From assembly GCF_009363155.1 (NCBI RefSeq), contig NZ_CP045302.1:2711001-2775000 (forward strand): a stretch of 64,000 nucleotides of DNA. The letters run 5' to 3'. The DNA comes from Azotobacter salinestris. Lineage in GTDB: Bacteria > Pseudomonadota > Gammaproteobacteria > Pseudomonadales > Pseudomonadaceae. The translations under genes and the position numbers were made by a program. Below the pieces are notes generated by a model. The model was given only the letters and a program-made list of their open reading frames with translations. It was not told where the DNA came from and did not search any database. Positions 36,025-43,620 of this stretch are shown here, piece after piece; position 1 is the stretch's first letter; every line of letters begins with the position of its first letter.

Positions 36025-37047
36025 ATGAAAGTAAATCTGAAGATGTTGTCCGAGTCGCTCGGACTGTCGCAAACGACTGTAAGCCGGGCGCTCAATGGCT
36101 ACTCGGAAGTCAGCGAAAGGACACGCCAGCGGGTCATGGAGGCGGCGGAAAGGCTCGGTTATCAGCCCAACTCGCAAGCACGCCAGCTCGCTACCGGCCG
36201 CACTGACACAATCGGTATCGTTTTTCCATTCAGCGTAAGCACTATCGGCGACATCCGTTTCGGTGAGGTCGTGTCCGGCATCACCGAGCGGCTTGCCGAG
36301 CATAACCTTGACTTGCTGATTCATTCGGCGCGGCCCGACGCCGAGCTCGAAACCTACCGCCGTCTGATCGACAGCCGACGCGTCGATGCGTTGATCGTGA
36401 CACGCACGCGGGTCGATGATCCGCGCATAGGCCTTCTGCAGGAGCGGAACTTCCCCTTCGTCGCCTATGGCCGCACGCAGAGCCGCATCCCCTACGCCTG
36501 GTTCGACTTCGACAACGAAACTGGCGGCCGCCTGGCAGCCGAGCGCCTGCTTGCGCTCGGCCACCGCCGCATCGCCTTGGTTCACGCGCCGCTGGAGATG
36601 AACTTCGCGATGCAGCGTCATGCGGGCTTCGTCGCGGCCCTGTGCGCAGCCGGAATCGAACCCGATCCCGAATTGATCGTCGAGGCGCCGGCTGACCGTA
36701 CCGGTGGTTACCAGGCGGTTCGCAAACTGCTTGCCATGCAACAGCCGCCCACGGCCCTGCTCGTCGACAACAATGCGATTGGCGCTCTTCGAGCGCTTGG
36801 CGACTGTGGCTGGAAGCCGGGTAGCGGCCCGTCGCTGATCGTATACGACAGCATTCCCTTCGAAATTCCGTTGACCTACAAGGTCACCTCAGTGATGCAG
36901 CCGACCGGCGAATCGACCGGCCAGGCGCTGGCCGATCTGGTTGTCGACGTGCTGGCGGGCAAGCCGCTCGACCAGTTGCACCAGCTCAAGGTGCCATACA
37001 TCGACCCCGGTGAGACCGACGGTCCTCCCATCGTTTTCGGTTATTAA
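36025..37047 (+). CDS. LacI-family regulator adjacent to GH13; stop codon lies in the IS end
   Basis: Encodes 340 residues from ATG 36025 (AGAAGGG site); the longer open frame upstream adds non-family residues across the operator region. HTH MKVNLKMLSESLGLSQTTVSRALNGYSEV and the sensor domain (TDTIGIVFPFSVSTIGDIRF … GGYQAVRKLLAMQQPPTALLVDNNAIGALRAL … SLIVYDSIPFE) are typical of AglR/ThuR-like sugar repressors of Alphaproteobacteria. It should repress the divergent GH13 gene through operators at 35868-35905. The last codon TAA (37045-37047) falls inside the left end of the IS630-type element, so the native C-terminus may have been altered by the insertion; loss of only a few residues is expected. 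Confidence 0.85.
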   Translation: MKVNLKMLSESLGLSQTTVSRALNGYSEVSERTRQRVMEAAERLGYQPNSQARQLATGRTDTIGIVFPFSVSTIGDIRFGEVVSGITERLAEHNLDLLIHSARPDAELETYRRLIDSRRVDALIVTRTRVDDPRIGLLQERNFPFVAYGRTQSRIPYAWFDFDNETGGRLAAERLLALGHRRIALVHAPLEMNFAMQRHAGFVAALCAAGIEPDPELIVEAPADRTGGYQAVRKLLAMQQPPTALLVDNNAIGALRALGDCGWKPGSGPSLIVYDSIPFEIPLTYKVTSVMQPTGESTGQALADLVVDVLAGKPLDQLHQLKVPYIDPGETDGPPIVFGY

Positions 37048-38143
37048 GGTGGCCCTTAAATAGACGTCTAGTTAGACTTCAGGCATGGAAAAGATCGACG
37101 CCCGCAAACTGACCGCAGAGAGTCGCAAGCTGCTTCGCCAGATAGTGATTCGCCTGCGCCAGCAGTCCAACATGAAAGTCGAGGAGTTGGCCTCGGTCAC
37201 CGGTGTGCATCCGACCACCATCAAGACTTGGCTGACCCGTGCCAACCGCGAGGGCGCGCAAGCCCTGGAGGAAAAGCGTCGGGGGCGCCCGGCGGGCGCC
37301 TGCCGCAAGCTGACGCCGGCCGACGAGCAGTGGCTGCGCGAGCAAATCGTCGAGCAACCCCCGCAGCAGCTGCAGTTGCCGTTTGCCCTGTGGACGCGCC
37401 CGGCCATCAAGGCGCTGGCCAGGGAACGCCTCGGGATCGAGCTGCAGGACCGGTTGATCGGCAAGTATCTCAAGCGCTGGGGGTTTACGCCTCAGCGTCC
37501 CGTGAAGCGGGCGCAGGAGCAGCGGCCGGAGGACATCGAGCGCTGGCTGAAGCAGACCTACCCCCAGGTCAAGGCGCGCGCCGCTGCCGAAGGAGCGGTG
37601 ATTCACTGGGGGGACGAAACCGCAGTCAAGGAGGATGCGAACTGGATACGCGGCTACGCCCCCAGGGGCCAGACGCCAGTGCTGGCGACGCCCACTCGCT
37701 GGCACAAGCTGTCGATGATCTCCGCAATTTCGCCCCGTGGCGAGGTGGCCTTCCAGATCGTCGAAGGCAGTATCAACGCGCTGCGTTTCATCGACTTCCT
37801 GAGCCGCCTCGTTGAAGGGACACCGCAGAAGATCTTCCTGGTGGTCGATAACCTGCGCGTCCACCATGCCAAGGTGGTCAGCGAGTGGCTCAGTGACAAG
37901 CAGGACAGGATCGAACTGGTGTTCCTACCACCCTATGCGCCCGAGTCCAATCCCGACGAGTACCTGAATCGGGATTTCAAGACGGCGCTGCGCAGCGGCC
38001 CGGTCAGCCATGACAAGGCCAGCCTGCTGGACAAGGCGATGGCTTTCATGAACACACTCGGCAGCTTGCCCGACAAGGTCATGGCCTATTTCCAGCATCC
38101 TGCAGCACGCTATGCCATGGCGTGAATTTAAGGGCCTGATTAA
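37044..38143 (+). mobile_element. IS630-family insertion sequence
   Basis: About 1.1 kb with imperfect terminal inverted repeats of ~18 bases whose best block is GGCCCTTAAAT on the left and ATTTAAGGGCC on the right. A TA dinucleotide flanks each end (37042-37043 and 38144-38145), the target duplication expected for IS630. One complete transposase gene lies inside. Both ends and the catalytic residues look intact, so it may be active. Confidence 0.85.
37085..38125 (+). CDS. IS630-type DDE transposase
   Basis: Encodes 346 residues. The N-terminal HTH (MKVEELASVTGVHPTTIKTWL) and the winged-helix region (KALARERLGIELQDRLIGKYLKRWGF) are followed by a DDE catalytic core: D177 in HWGDET, D255 in VVDNLRVHHAK and E292 in PDEYLNRD, the spacing expected for IS630/Tc1-mariner. 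No frameshift is seen, unlike some IS630 members that need programmed shifting. It excises and inserts the surrounding element at TA sites. Confidence 0.93.
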   Translation: MEKIDARKLTAESRKLLRQIVIRLRQQSNMKVEELASVTGVHPTTIKTWLTRANREGAQALEEKRRGRPAGACRKLTPADEQWLREQIVEQPPQQLQLPFALWTRPAIKALARERLGIELQDRLIGKYLKRWGFTPQRPVKRAQEQRPEDIERWLKQTYPQVKARAAAEGAVIHWGDETAVKEDANWIRGYAPRGQTPVLATPTRWHKLSMISAISPRGEVAFQIVEGSINALRFIDFLSRLVEGTPQKIFLVVDNLRVHHAKVVSEWLSDKQDRIELVFLPPYAPESNPDEYLNRDFKTALRSGPVSHDKASLLDKAMAFMNTLGSLPDKVMAYFQHPAARYAMA

Positions 38144-38145
38144 TA

Positions 38146-38283
38146 GCATGCAAGCGGCGGCGATAGCCGCGCTCGAACGCCTGGCGCACGGCCCGGTACT
38201 GGTGGCCGTCCTCGTCGTCGGGCACGTAGCAGGCCACCCCGGGCTCCGTGTCCATGCAGCCAACACGACGGCCGGCGGCACGG
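38146..38283 (-). pseudogene. Truncated LacI gene fragment beside the IS
   Basis: Translation on the - strand gives STEP/DTEPGVACYVPDDEDG…YRAVRQAFERGYRRRL, nearly the same as residues ~145-185 of the LacI at 33001. The nucleotide match covers about 38151-38258 against 33453-33563. Immediately after, 38259-38283 (CCAACACGACGGCCGGCGGC…) matches the DNA upstream of that LacI gene (34056-34080), so the fragment also has an internal deletion. The HTH and most of the sensor domain are absent; it is non-functional. It marks one edge of the inserted GH13-LacI-IS segment. Confidence 0.85.
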
Positions 38284-38302
38284 ACGACGCCAGGGAGACC
38301 GT

Positions 38303-39781
38303 TCAGAGCCTGAGGTCGGCCAGGCTCCAGGCCGTACCCTCGCCGAACACCCCGCGCCCGTTGACGGCGAAGGCGCCCACGCCCAGGCTGTCGGGACGCG
38401 GATAGATGCGGCTGCTCAGGGTGTAGGCGCCGTCGTCGACGAACACCTCGATGGACGAACGATCGAGGAAGATCCGCAGGGCGATCCGCGCCTGTCCCGG
38501 CGCGATCGGCACGCTGCGCACGCCGCTCACGCCGGCCCCCGAGTGCTGCCGGTCGAGCACCAGGCGCCGGGCCATGGCGTCGAAATACAGCAGGGTGCGC
38601 TCCCGTTCGTCGTCGCTGCAGCGCAGGGCCAGCCCGAAGCGCTCGGCCGTGCTGCTGGTCAGCTCCAGTTCCAGTTCGAGCTCCAGCAGGGCGCCGCGCA
38701 CCTCGAGCCTGCGGCTCTGCGCCTCGAGCGTGCCGATCGCCAGCGCCTGCCGGGACTGGCGCAGCGCCGTCAGCTCGCGGGCCGGGCGCATGCGCAGCCG
38801 GTCGCCGTCGCGGCTCAGCTCGCGCGGCAGGGACAGCGCGCCGCACCAGTGGTGGGCCTGGCTCGGCATCGGGCTTTGCCACATGTCCATCCACGCCCAG
38901 AGCAGGCGGCGCCCATCCGGCGCCAGCAGGGTCTGCGCCGCGTAGAAGTCGTGGCCGTGGTCGATCTCGCGCAGTTCGGTCTCCGCGACGAAGCGCGCGT
39001 TCTCGCCCAGCCGGCCGAGGAGATAGCTGTTCTGGAACAGGTTCCAGCGCTCGTAGCCGTCGGGCTCCAGGCCCTGCGGCGAGAACAGGAAGACGTCGCG
39101 CCCCTCCAGCTCGAACAGGTCCGGGCACTCCCACATGTAGCCGTCGGGCTGCCGCCGGCCCTCCAGGGCGCGGCCGAGGCATTCCCATTGGCGCAGGTCC
39201 CGGGAGCGATAGAGCAGCAGCTGCGGGTCGTCGCCCTGGCGGGCGCCGAGCGCCATCCACCAGTGGTCGCCGCGCCGCCAGACCTTGGGATCGCGGAAAT
39301 GGATGATGTCCGGATGCGGCGCCGCCTCGATCACCACCCCGTGCTTGGTGAAGGTGATGCCGTCCGTGCTGCTGGCCAGGCACTGGACTTGGTGCATGCC
39401 GTGCTCGTCATTGCCCGGCTCGCCCAGCCAGCGGTGCCCGGTGTAGATCAGGTACAGGGTGTCGCCCTCCACCACGGCCGACCCGGAAAAGCAGCCGTCC
39501 CGGTCATAGGCGTCGCCGGGGGCCAGGGCGATGGGCAGATGCTCCCAGTGGACCAGGTCCGCGCTCCTGGCATGCCCCCAGTACATCGGTCCCCACTGGG
39601 GCGAATACGGATGGTGCTGGTAGAAGACATGGTACTCGCCGCGGAAATACACCAGTCCGTTCGGGTCGTTCATCCAGCCGGCCGGGGGCGACAGATGGTA
39701 GCCGAGGCGGTAGTCGTCGCCGCGCTCGGGCAGGGTTGTTTCAAGGGCGCGCTGCGCCTCGTCCAGTAGATCAACCGGCAT
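38303..39781 (-). CDS. GH32 sucrose (sucrose-6-phosphate) hydrolase
   Basis: Encodes 492 residues, no signal peptide. Catalytic motifs: WMNDPNG at 36-42 (nucleophile D39), RDP at 163-165, ECP with E218 as acid/base. The C-terminal beta-sandwich holds FLDRSSIEVFVDDGAYTLSSRIYP. This is a cytoplasmic invertase of the ScrB/CscA type. The neighbour is a sucrose permease of the proton-symport type rather than a PTS, so free sucrose is the likely substrate, giving glucose and fructose (CscA-like). It lies 98 bases downstream of the permease gene, with a hairpin between them, and should share its promoter and TTAACGTTAA operator. Confidence 0.92.
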   Translation of the reverse strand: MPVDLLDEAQRALETTLPERGDDYRLGYHLSPPAGWMNDPNGLVYFRGEYHVFYQHHPYSPQWGPMYWGHARSADLVHWEHLPIALAPGDAYDRDGCFSGSAVVEGDTLYLIYTGHRWLGEPGNDEHGMHQVQCLASSTDGITFTKHGVVIEAAPHPDIIHFRDPKVWRRGDHWWMALGARQGDDPQLLLYRSRDLRQWECLGRALEGRRQPDGYMWECPDLFELEGRDVFLFSPQGLEPDGYERWNLFQNSYLLGRLGENARFVAETELREIDHGHDFYAAQTLLAPDGRRLLWAWMDMWQSPMPSQAHHWCGALSLPRELSRDGDRLRMRPARELTALRQSRQALAIGTLEAQSRRLEVRGALLELELELELTSSTAERFGLALRCSDDERERTLLYFDAMARRLVLDRQHSGAGVSGVRSVPIAPGQARIALRIFLDRSSIEVFVDDGAYTLSSRIYPRPDSLGVGAFAVNGRGVFGEGTAWSLADLRL

Positions 39782-39820
39782 GTCGTGATCCTTGAGGGTG
39801 CGTGGGAAGGTCTTGAGCGG

Positions 39821-39850
39821 GCCTCATCCCCGCCGGGACGGGGATGAGGC
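39821..39850. terminator. Hairpin between permease and sucrose hydrolase genes
   Basis: GCCTCATCCCC and GGGGATGAGGC form an 11-bp stem with an eight-base loop. It lies between the permease stop (39880) and the hydrolase start (39781), both on the - strand. No strong T-run follows in that direction, so partial termination or mRNA processing that lowers hydrolase relative to permease expression is plausible. Confidence 0.6.
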
Positions 39851-39879
39851 GAAATGGCTTTTTCGGGAGCCTTTCCCCA

Positions 39880-41163
39880 CTAGGGTTCGTAGTGGTTGGC
39901 CGCCTGGGCGATGGCCGGCAGCTCCAGGGAGCTGTCCGCCACCCGGGAGGCCTTGCGCGACGGGTCGGCGCGCAGCAGCGACCAGGACAGCAGCAGGCAG
40001 ACGCCGACCAGGCCGGCCAGCAGCAGGTAGACGCTGGCGAAGCCGATCCTGTCGTAGCCGTAGCCCACCGCCGGCGACAGCAGCATGGCGGTCAGCTGCT
40101 GGGCGAACTGGAAACTGACCAGATAGAGCGTGGCCGACAGCCGCGCGTCGAAGTTGACGGAGATGTACTTGAACACCGCGACCAGCAGGATCGGCACCTC
40201 GATGGCATGCAGCATCTTGCAGGCGCCGACGGTCCAGGCCTCGGTGGCCAGCCCGGAGCCGAGGATGCGCACGAACATGATGGCGCCGGCCAGCAGCAGG
40301 CCGTACTTGGCGCCGGTGCGGGCGACCACCCAGGGCGCGAACAGCATGAGCACGGCCTCGACCAGCACCTGCGAGGAGTTCAGGTAGCCGTAGGCGCGGG
40401 TGCCTTCCTCCGGGGTGGGGAAGAAGGAGGCGAAGTACACCGGGAACTGCTGCTCGTAGATCATGTAGACCCCGGCGACCCCGGTCAGGAACAGGCTGAA
40501 CGCCCAGAAGCGCGGCAGGCGCAGCAGCTGCAGGATGTCGGCGGTGCGTACCGGCGTGGACTCGCCGCCCTGCGCCTCATGGTTCCTGAAGGCGTCCATG
40601 TCCAGCCGGGAGAGGATCAGCAGGAACGCCAGGCCGGCGGCGCTGCTCATGTAGAAGGCGATGTCCGGGTCGATGTTGAACACCACGCCGACCACGCCCG
40701 TCGCGGCCGCCCAGCCCAGCGAGCCCCACATCCGGGTGGTGCCGAACTCGAAGCCGGCATGCCGCGACAGCCGCTCGGTGTAGGACTCGATGACGCCCAC
40801 GCCGGCGAGCATGGCGAAGGCCAGGAAGGCGGCGCCGACCAGGGCGCCGAGCACCACGTTGTGCGCTAGCAGTCCGGCATAGACGTGGATCGCGAAGGGC
40901 GCTGCGCAGGCGAGCAGCACGCCGATCCAGACCAGCAGCTTGCGGGATAGGCCAAGGCGATCCTGCAGGGCGCCGTAGAACGGCTGGATGAGCAGCGCGG
41001 CGATGGCGTTGGCGGCGAAGATGAAGCCGGTTTCCGTGCCGCTCAGGCCGATGACCCGGTGCAGCCAGATCGAGAACAGCGAATAGCTCGACGACCAGGC
41101 GAAGAAGAAGAAGAACAGCAGGCCACTGACCAGCCAATACTCGCGCTTGAAGGGGAAATGCAT
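39880..41163 (-). CDS. Sucrose:H+ symporter of the oligosaccharide MFS family (CscB/LacY type)
   Basis: Encodes 427 residues with 12 hydrophobic segments. The N-terminus (KREYWLVSGLLFFFFFAWSSSYSLFSIWL) and the loop motif GALQDRLGLSRKLL between TM2 and TM3 are typical of LacY/CscB proteins; GFEFGTTRMWGSLGWA with its Arg corresponds to the sugar/proton-coupling TM5 region. AAGAGGG lies just before the ATG. Adjacent to a cytoplasmic invertase and an outer-membrane porin, it is most likely a sucrose permease of the inner membrane. A TAACGTTAAC palindrome 28 bases upstream of the start suggests LacI repression. Confidence 0.9.
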   Translation of the reverse strand: MHFPFKREYWLVSGLLFFFFFAWSSSYSLFSIWLHRVIGLSGTETGFIFAANAIAALLIQPFYGALQDRLGLSRKLLVWIGVLLACAAPFAIHVYAGLLAHNVVLGALVGAAFLAFAMLAGVGVIESYTERLSRHAGFEFGTTRMWGSLGWAAATGVVGVVFNIDPDIAFYMSSAAGLAFLLILSRLDMDAFRNHEAQGGESTPVRTADILQLLRLPRFWAFSLFLTGVAGVYMIYEQQFPVYFASFFPTPEEGTRAYGYLNSSQVLVEAVLMLFAPWVVARTGAKYGLLLAGAIMFVRILGSGLATEAWTVGACKMLHAIEVPILLVAVFKYISVNFDARLSATLYLVSFQFAQQLTAMLLSPAVGYGYDRIGFASVYLLLAGLVGVCLLLSWSLLRADPSRKASRVADSSLELPAIAQAANHYEP

Positions 41164-41189
41164 GAAAAAACCCTCTTGTTTTTATTGGA

Positions 41190-41203
41190 GGTAACGTTAA
41201 CAT
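41190..41203. promoter_or_regulatory. LacI-type operator upstream of the permease gene
   Basis: GGTAACGTTAACAT contains the CG-centred palindrome TAACGTTA extended to GTTAACGTTA on the - strand. It lies 28 bases before the permease ATG, in the permease/porin divergent region. The same core appears in the longer palindrome at 43181-43198. Confidence 0.7.
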
Positions 41204-41427
41204 CGAGATCTATTACGCTACTCCCGCCGGCTTTCTGTCAAGCGTAATCGTTCGGTCGGAGAGCGTGAGCAGGCGTTGAGGATGTCGCGAAGGGCCGCTT
41301 TCCGTTGCCCGTCGCGCTAGCGGGAATTCTACCGATCCGAGCCTTACGGGTCGCCCGCGGTGCGCGAGGGAACGGCCGGTTCGAAGGCGTCCTGGCAGTA
41401 CCTACTACAAGAACAAGAGGTTTACCC

Positions 41428-43047
41428 ATGCATTCCGCGGCCTGTCGCCCCTGGGCTGGCTTGTCCCTGCTTTTCTTCTCCACCCATCTCCTTGCTGCAC
41501 CGGCGCTGAGCGTCGAGGAGCGTCTCGCCCGGCTCGAGGCCAGAACCGTCGCCGCCGAGAGGCGGGCGGTGGCAGCCGAGGCCGATGCCGCTCGATTGCG
41601 CAGGGAGGTCGAGCGGCTCGATAGGCAGTTCGCCATCAATTCCTCACTGCCCACACAATTACAGCTCTCGCTCAGCGAGCGAGTCGCCCAGATCGAGGCG
41701 CGCCAGCAGTCCCTGGAGACCCGCACCTCGACGCTGGCGTCTTCGGTGGATTCGATAGAGGACCTGACGGAGGGCTTCTCCTTTGGCGCCTATGCCCGTT
41801 CCGGCATGATGACCGATGGAATCGGCGGCGGTCGCGGTGGACCCAACGTGACCCCCGCCGGCTCGATAGGTGGATCCGTCGGCCGGCTCGGCAATGAGGT
41901 CGACACCTACGTGGAGGCGAAATTCTCGAAGGAAACTCAGGCCAGCAACGGCACGCGCTCGAAGTACATGTTTGCGATCGCCGATGGGGTGGAAACCCCC
42001 AATGACTGGACCTCGGGCGACAGTTCGCTCAACGTGCGCCAGGTATATGCCGAGCTCAGCCATCTGGCATCGTTCCAGGACATTCCCATGCTGCGCGACG
42101 CCACCATCTGGGCCGGCAAGCGCTTCGACCGGGACAACTACGACATCCACTGGCTCGACCGGGGCATCGTGTTCCTGGCCGGAACTGGTGGTGGCATCTA
42201 CGACGTGCGGCCGACCGACGGCTGGCGCCTCAATGCCTCGCTGATGAGTCGCTCCTACGGCGATTTCGGCACGGAGACGAACAAGGACATCAGGACTTAT
42301 GTCGCCACCCTCAATCAGTATTTCGATGACGATCGCTGGCAACTCATGCTGAGCGCGATTTCTTCGGGCCAGAACAATGACAAGCTGAACGGTGACAAGA
42401 GGAAGCTATCCGACGAGGACAGCCGGGTGAACAAGGCGGGGTTCAGTCCCGGTGAAAAGGGCTGGCATGGCATGTTCGCCTATCACCGGCCGGATTTTTT
42501 CGGTGGTGAAGGCTTCTTCAAGACCGCGCTGCTGTACGGCAAGGGGCTGGGAGGGGAGGTCAATACCATCGGCGGCGATGGCGAACTGCTCGATGAGGCC
42601 GAAACGCTGCGCCTGGCGATTTATGGCCATACCCGTCTGAACGACGATTGGCGCATCGCGCCGGCCCTGATTGCCGAAAAGAGCAAGAACCGATATGTGC
42701 CCGACGACGATTACAACTATCTGACCTTCAATGTACGGCTGGCCAACGAGCTGAGCAGCAACTTCGAAATGCTCTACGAGTTTACCTGGCAGACCATGGA
42801 CCTCGATGCGCGTGATTACGATGGCCGGCAAACGGCCAACGGCGACTTCTGGAAGATCACCTTCGCACCGACCTTCAAGGCAGAGACCGGAGATTTCTTC
42901 ACGCGCCCGGAACTGCGCCTGTTCGCCACCTATATGAATTGGAGCAAGGATCTAGATAATTTCAGCACAAAAGACGATTTCGGGCAGAAGGGTTTCAAAT
43001 CCGGTGGTGTTTGGCAGCTTGGAGTGCAAATGGAGACCTGGTTCTAA
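41428..43047 (+). CDS. LamB/ScrY-type carbohydrate porin
   Basis: Encodes 539 residues from ATG 41428 (AAGAGG site). Signal peptide at 1-24 (…LSLLFFSTHLLAAPAL). Residues ~28-115 form a coiled coil (SVEERLARLEARTVAAERRAV … ERVAQIEARQQSLETRTSTL) as in sucrose porin ScrY, which distinguishes it from plain LamB. The rest is the maltoporin 18-strand barrel, starting GFSFGAYARSGMM, including YVEAKFSKE and IWAGKRFDRDNYDIHWLDR, and ending in aromatic Phe (…VQMETWF), as needed for outer-membrane insertion. It is divergent from the sucrose permease. Role: passive uptake of sucrose or other oligosaccharides across the outer membrane. Confidence 0.9.
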   Translation: MHSAACRPWAGLSLLFFSTHLLAAPALSVEERLARLEARTVAAERRAVAAEADAARLRREVERLDRQFAINSSLPTQLQLSLSERVAQIEARQQSLETRTSTLASSVDSIEDLTEGFSFGAYARSGMMTDGIGGGRGGPNVTPAGSIGGSVGRLGNEVDTYVEAKFSKETQASNGTRSKYMFAIADGVETPNDWTSGDSSLNVRQVYAELSHLASFQDIPMLRDATIWAGKRFDRDNYDIHWLDRGIVFLAGTGGGIYDVRPTDGWRLNASLMSRSYGDFGTETNKDIRTYVATLNQYFDDDRWQLMLSAISSGQNNDKLNGDKRKLSDEDSRVNKAGFSPGEKGWHGMFAYHRPDFFGGEGFFKTALLYGKGLGGEVNTIGGDGELLDEAETLRLAIYGHTRLNDDWRIAPALIAEKSKNRYVPDDDYNYLTFNVRLANELSSNFEMLYEFTWQTMDLDARDYDGRQTANGDFWKITFAPTFKAETGDFFTRPELRLFATYMNWSKDLDNFSTKDDFGQKGFKSGGVWQLGVQMETWF

Positions 43048-43620
43048 TCATGCGAATTGAAAGTTCAATTTGTGATGCCACGGCTCTGCAGTGTGGCATG
43101 GCTGGCCTTTTCCCTACTCAGGAAGCAAGTCTGGCACGGGTGCCCGATGAAAACCGGTTGGCAAACAAATTTGCAAGTGCTAAGTTAACGTTAACTTAAT
43201 TGGTGAAGAATCATGCTGGCCACAGCTTTATCAAGGCCTCTATGGCCGGTAAGGTTCAAAAATAACAAGAAGCGGCGACAGACCAGACTTTTGAGAATTA
43301 TAGACCCTACAGCTGAACGCGCTGTCTCCGCGCCGAGATTTCCATGGCTTTACCTACCGGTGCGTGCAGAGTCAGGGAAAATTTCACTTCTAGTTTCCAC
43401 TCTGGAAGTATTCGCACGCTCTCGTTTCGGTCCAGAAAGAAGGGCAATGGCGTACCAGTCAGCAAAGTCACCCCTAACTTGCAAGTTCGATTTCTGATGC
43501 ACGTATTACAACTTTTGTTTTTCGGTTTGTTTTGGCTCTGAGATTGAGTTCTGTGTTGGAGAGTAATGCGAAAGGAAGCAGGCATATTGCAACCAATAAT
43601 GTTAACAATAGGAAGTCAAG
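43048..43620. other. Intergenic region between porin and GH97 genes
   Basis: About 570 AT-richer bases with no credible gene. It contains the 18-bp palindrome at 43181-43198 and, 20 bases before the GH97 start, a GTTAAC core in AATGTTAACAAT that may be a weaker site for the same regulator. Composition falls toward AT here, matching the GH97 gene, so the acquired segment probably begins in this region. Confidence 0.5.
43181..43198. promoter_or_regulatory. 18-bp perfect palindromic LacI-type operator
   Basis: TAAGTTAACGTTAACTTA is perfectly symmetrical with a central CG, the hallmark of LacI/GalR operators. It lies 134 bases after the porin stop and about 420 bases before the GH97 start. It shares the TTAACGTTA core with the site before the permease gene, so the same regulator, likely the LacI at 33001, should bind both. 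Confidence 0.8.

Noticed and set aside
43213..43497. Possible 94-codon gene in the porin-GH97 interval
   Set aside because: No ribosome site, no family resemblance, and overlapping open frames of similar length on the other strand; treated as noncoding.
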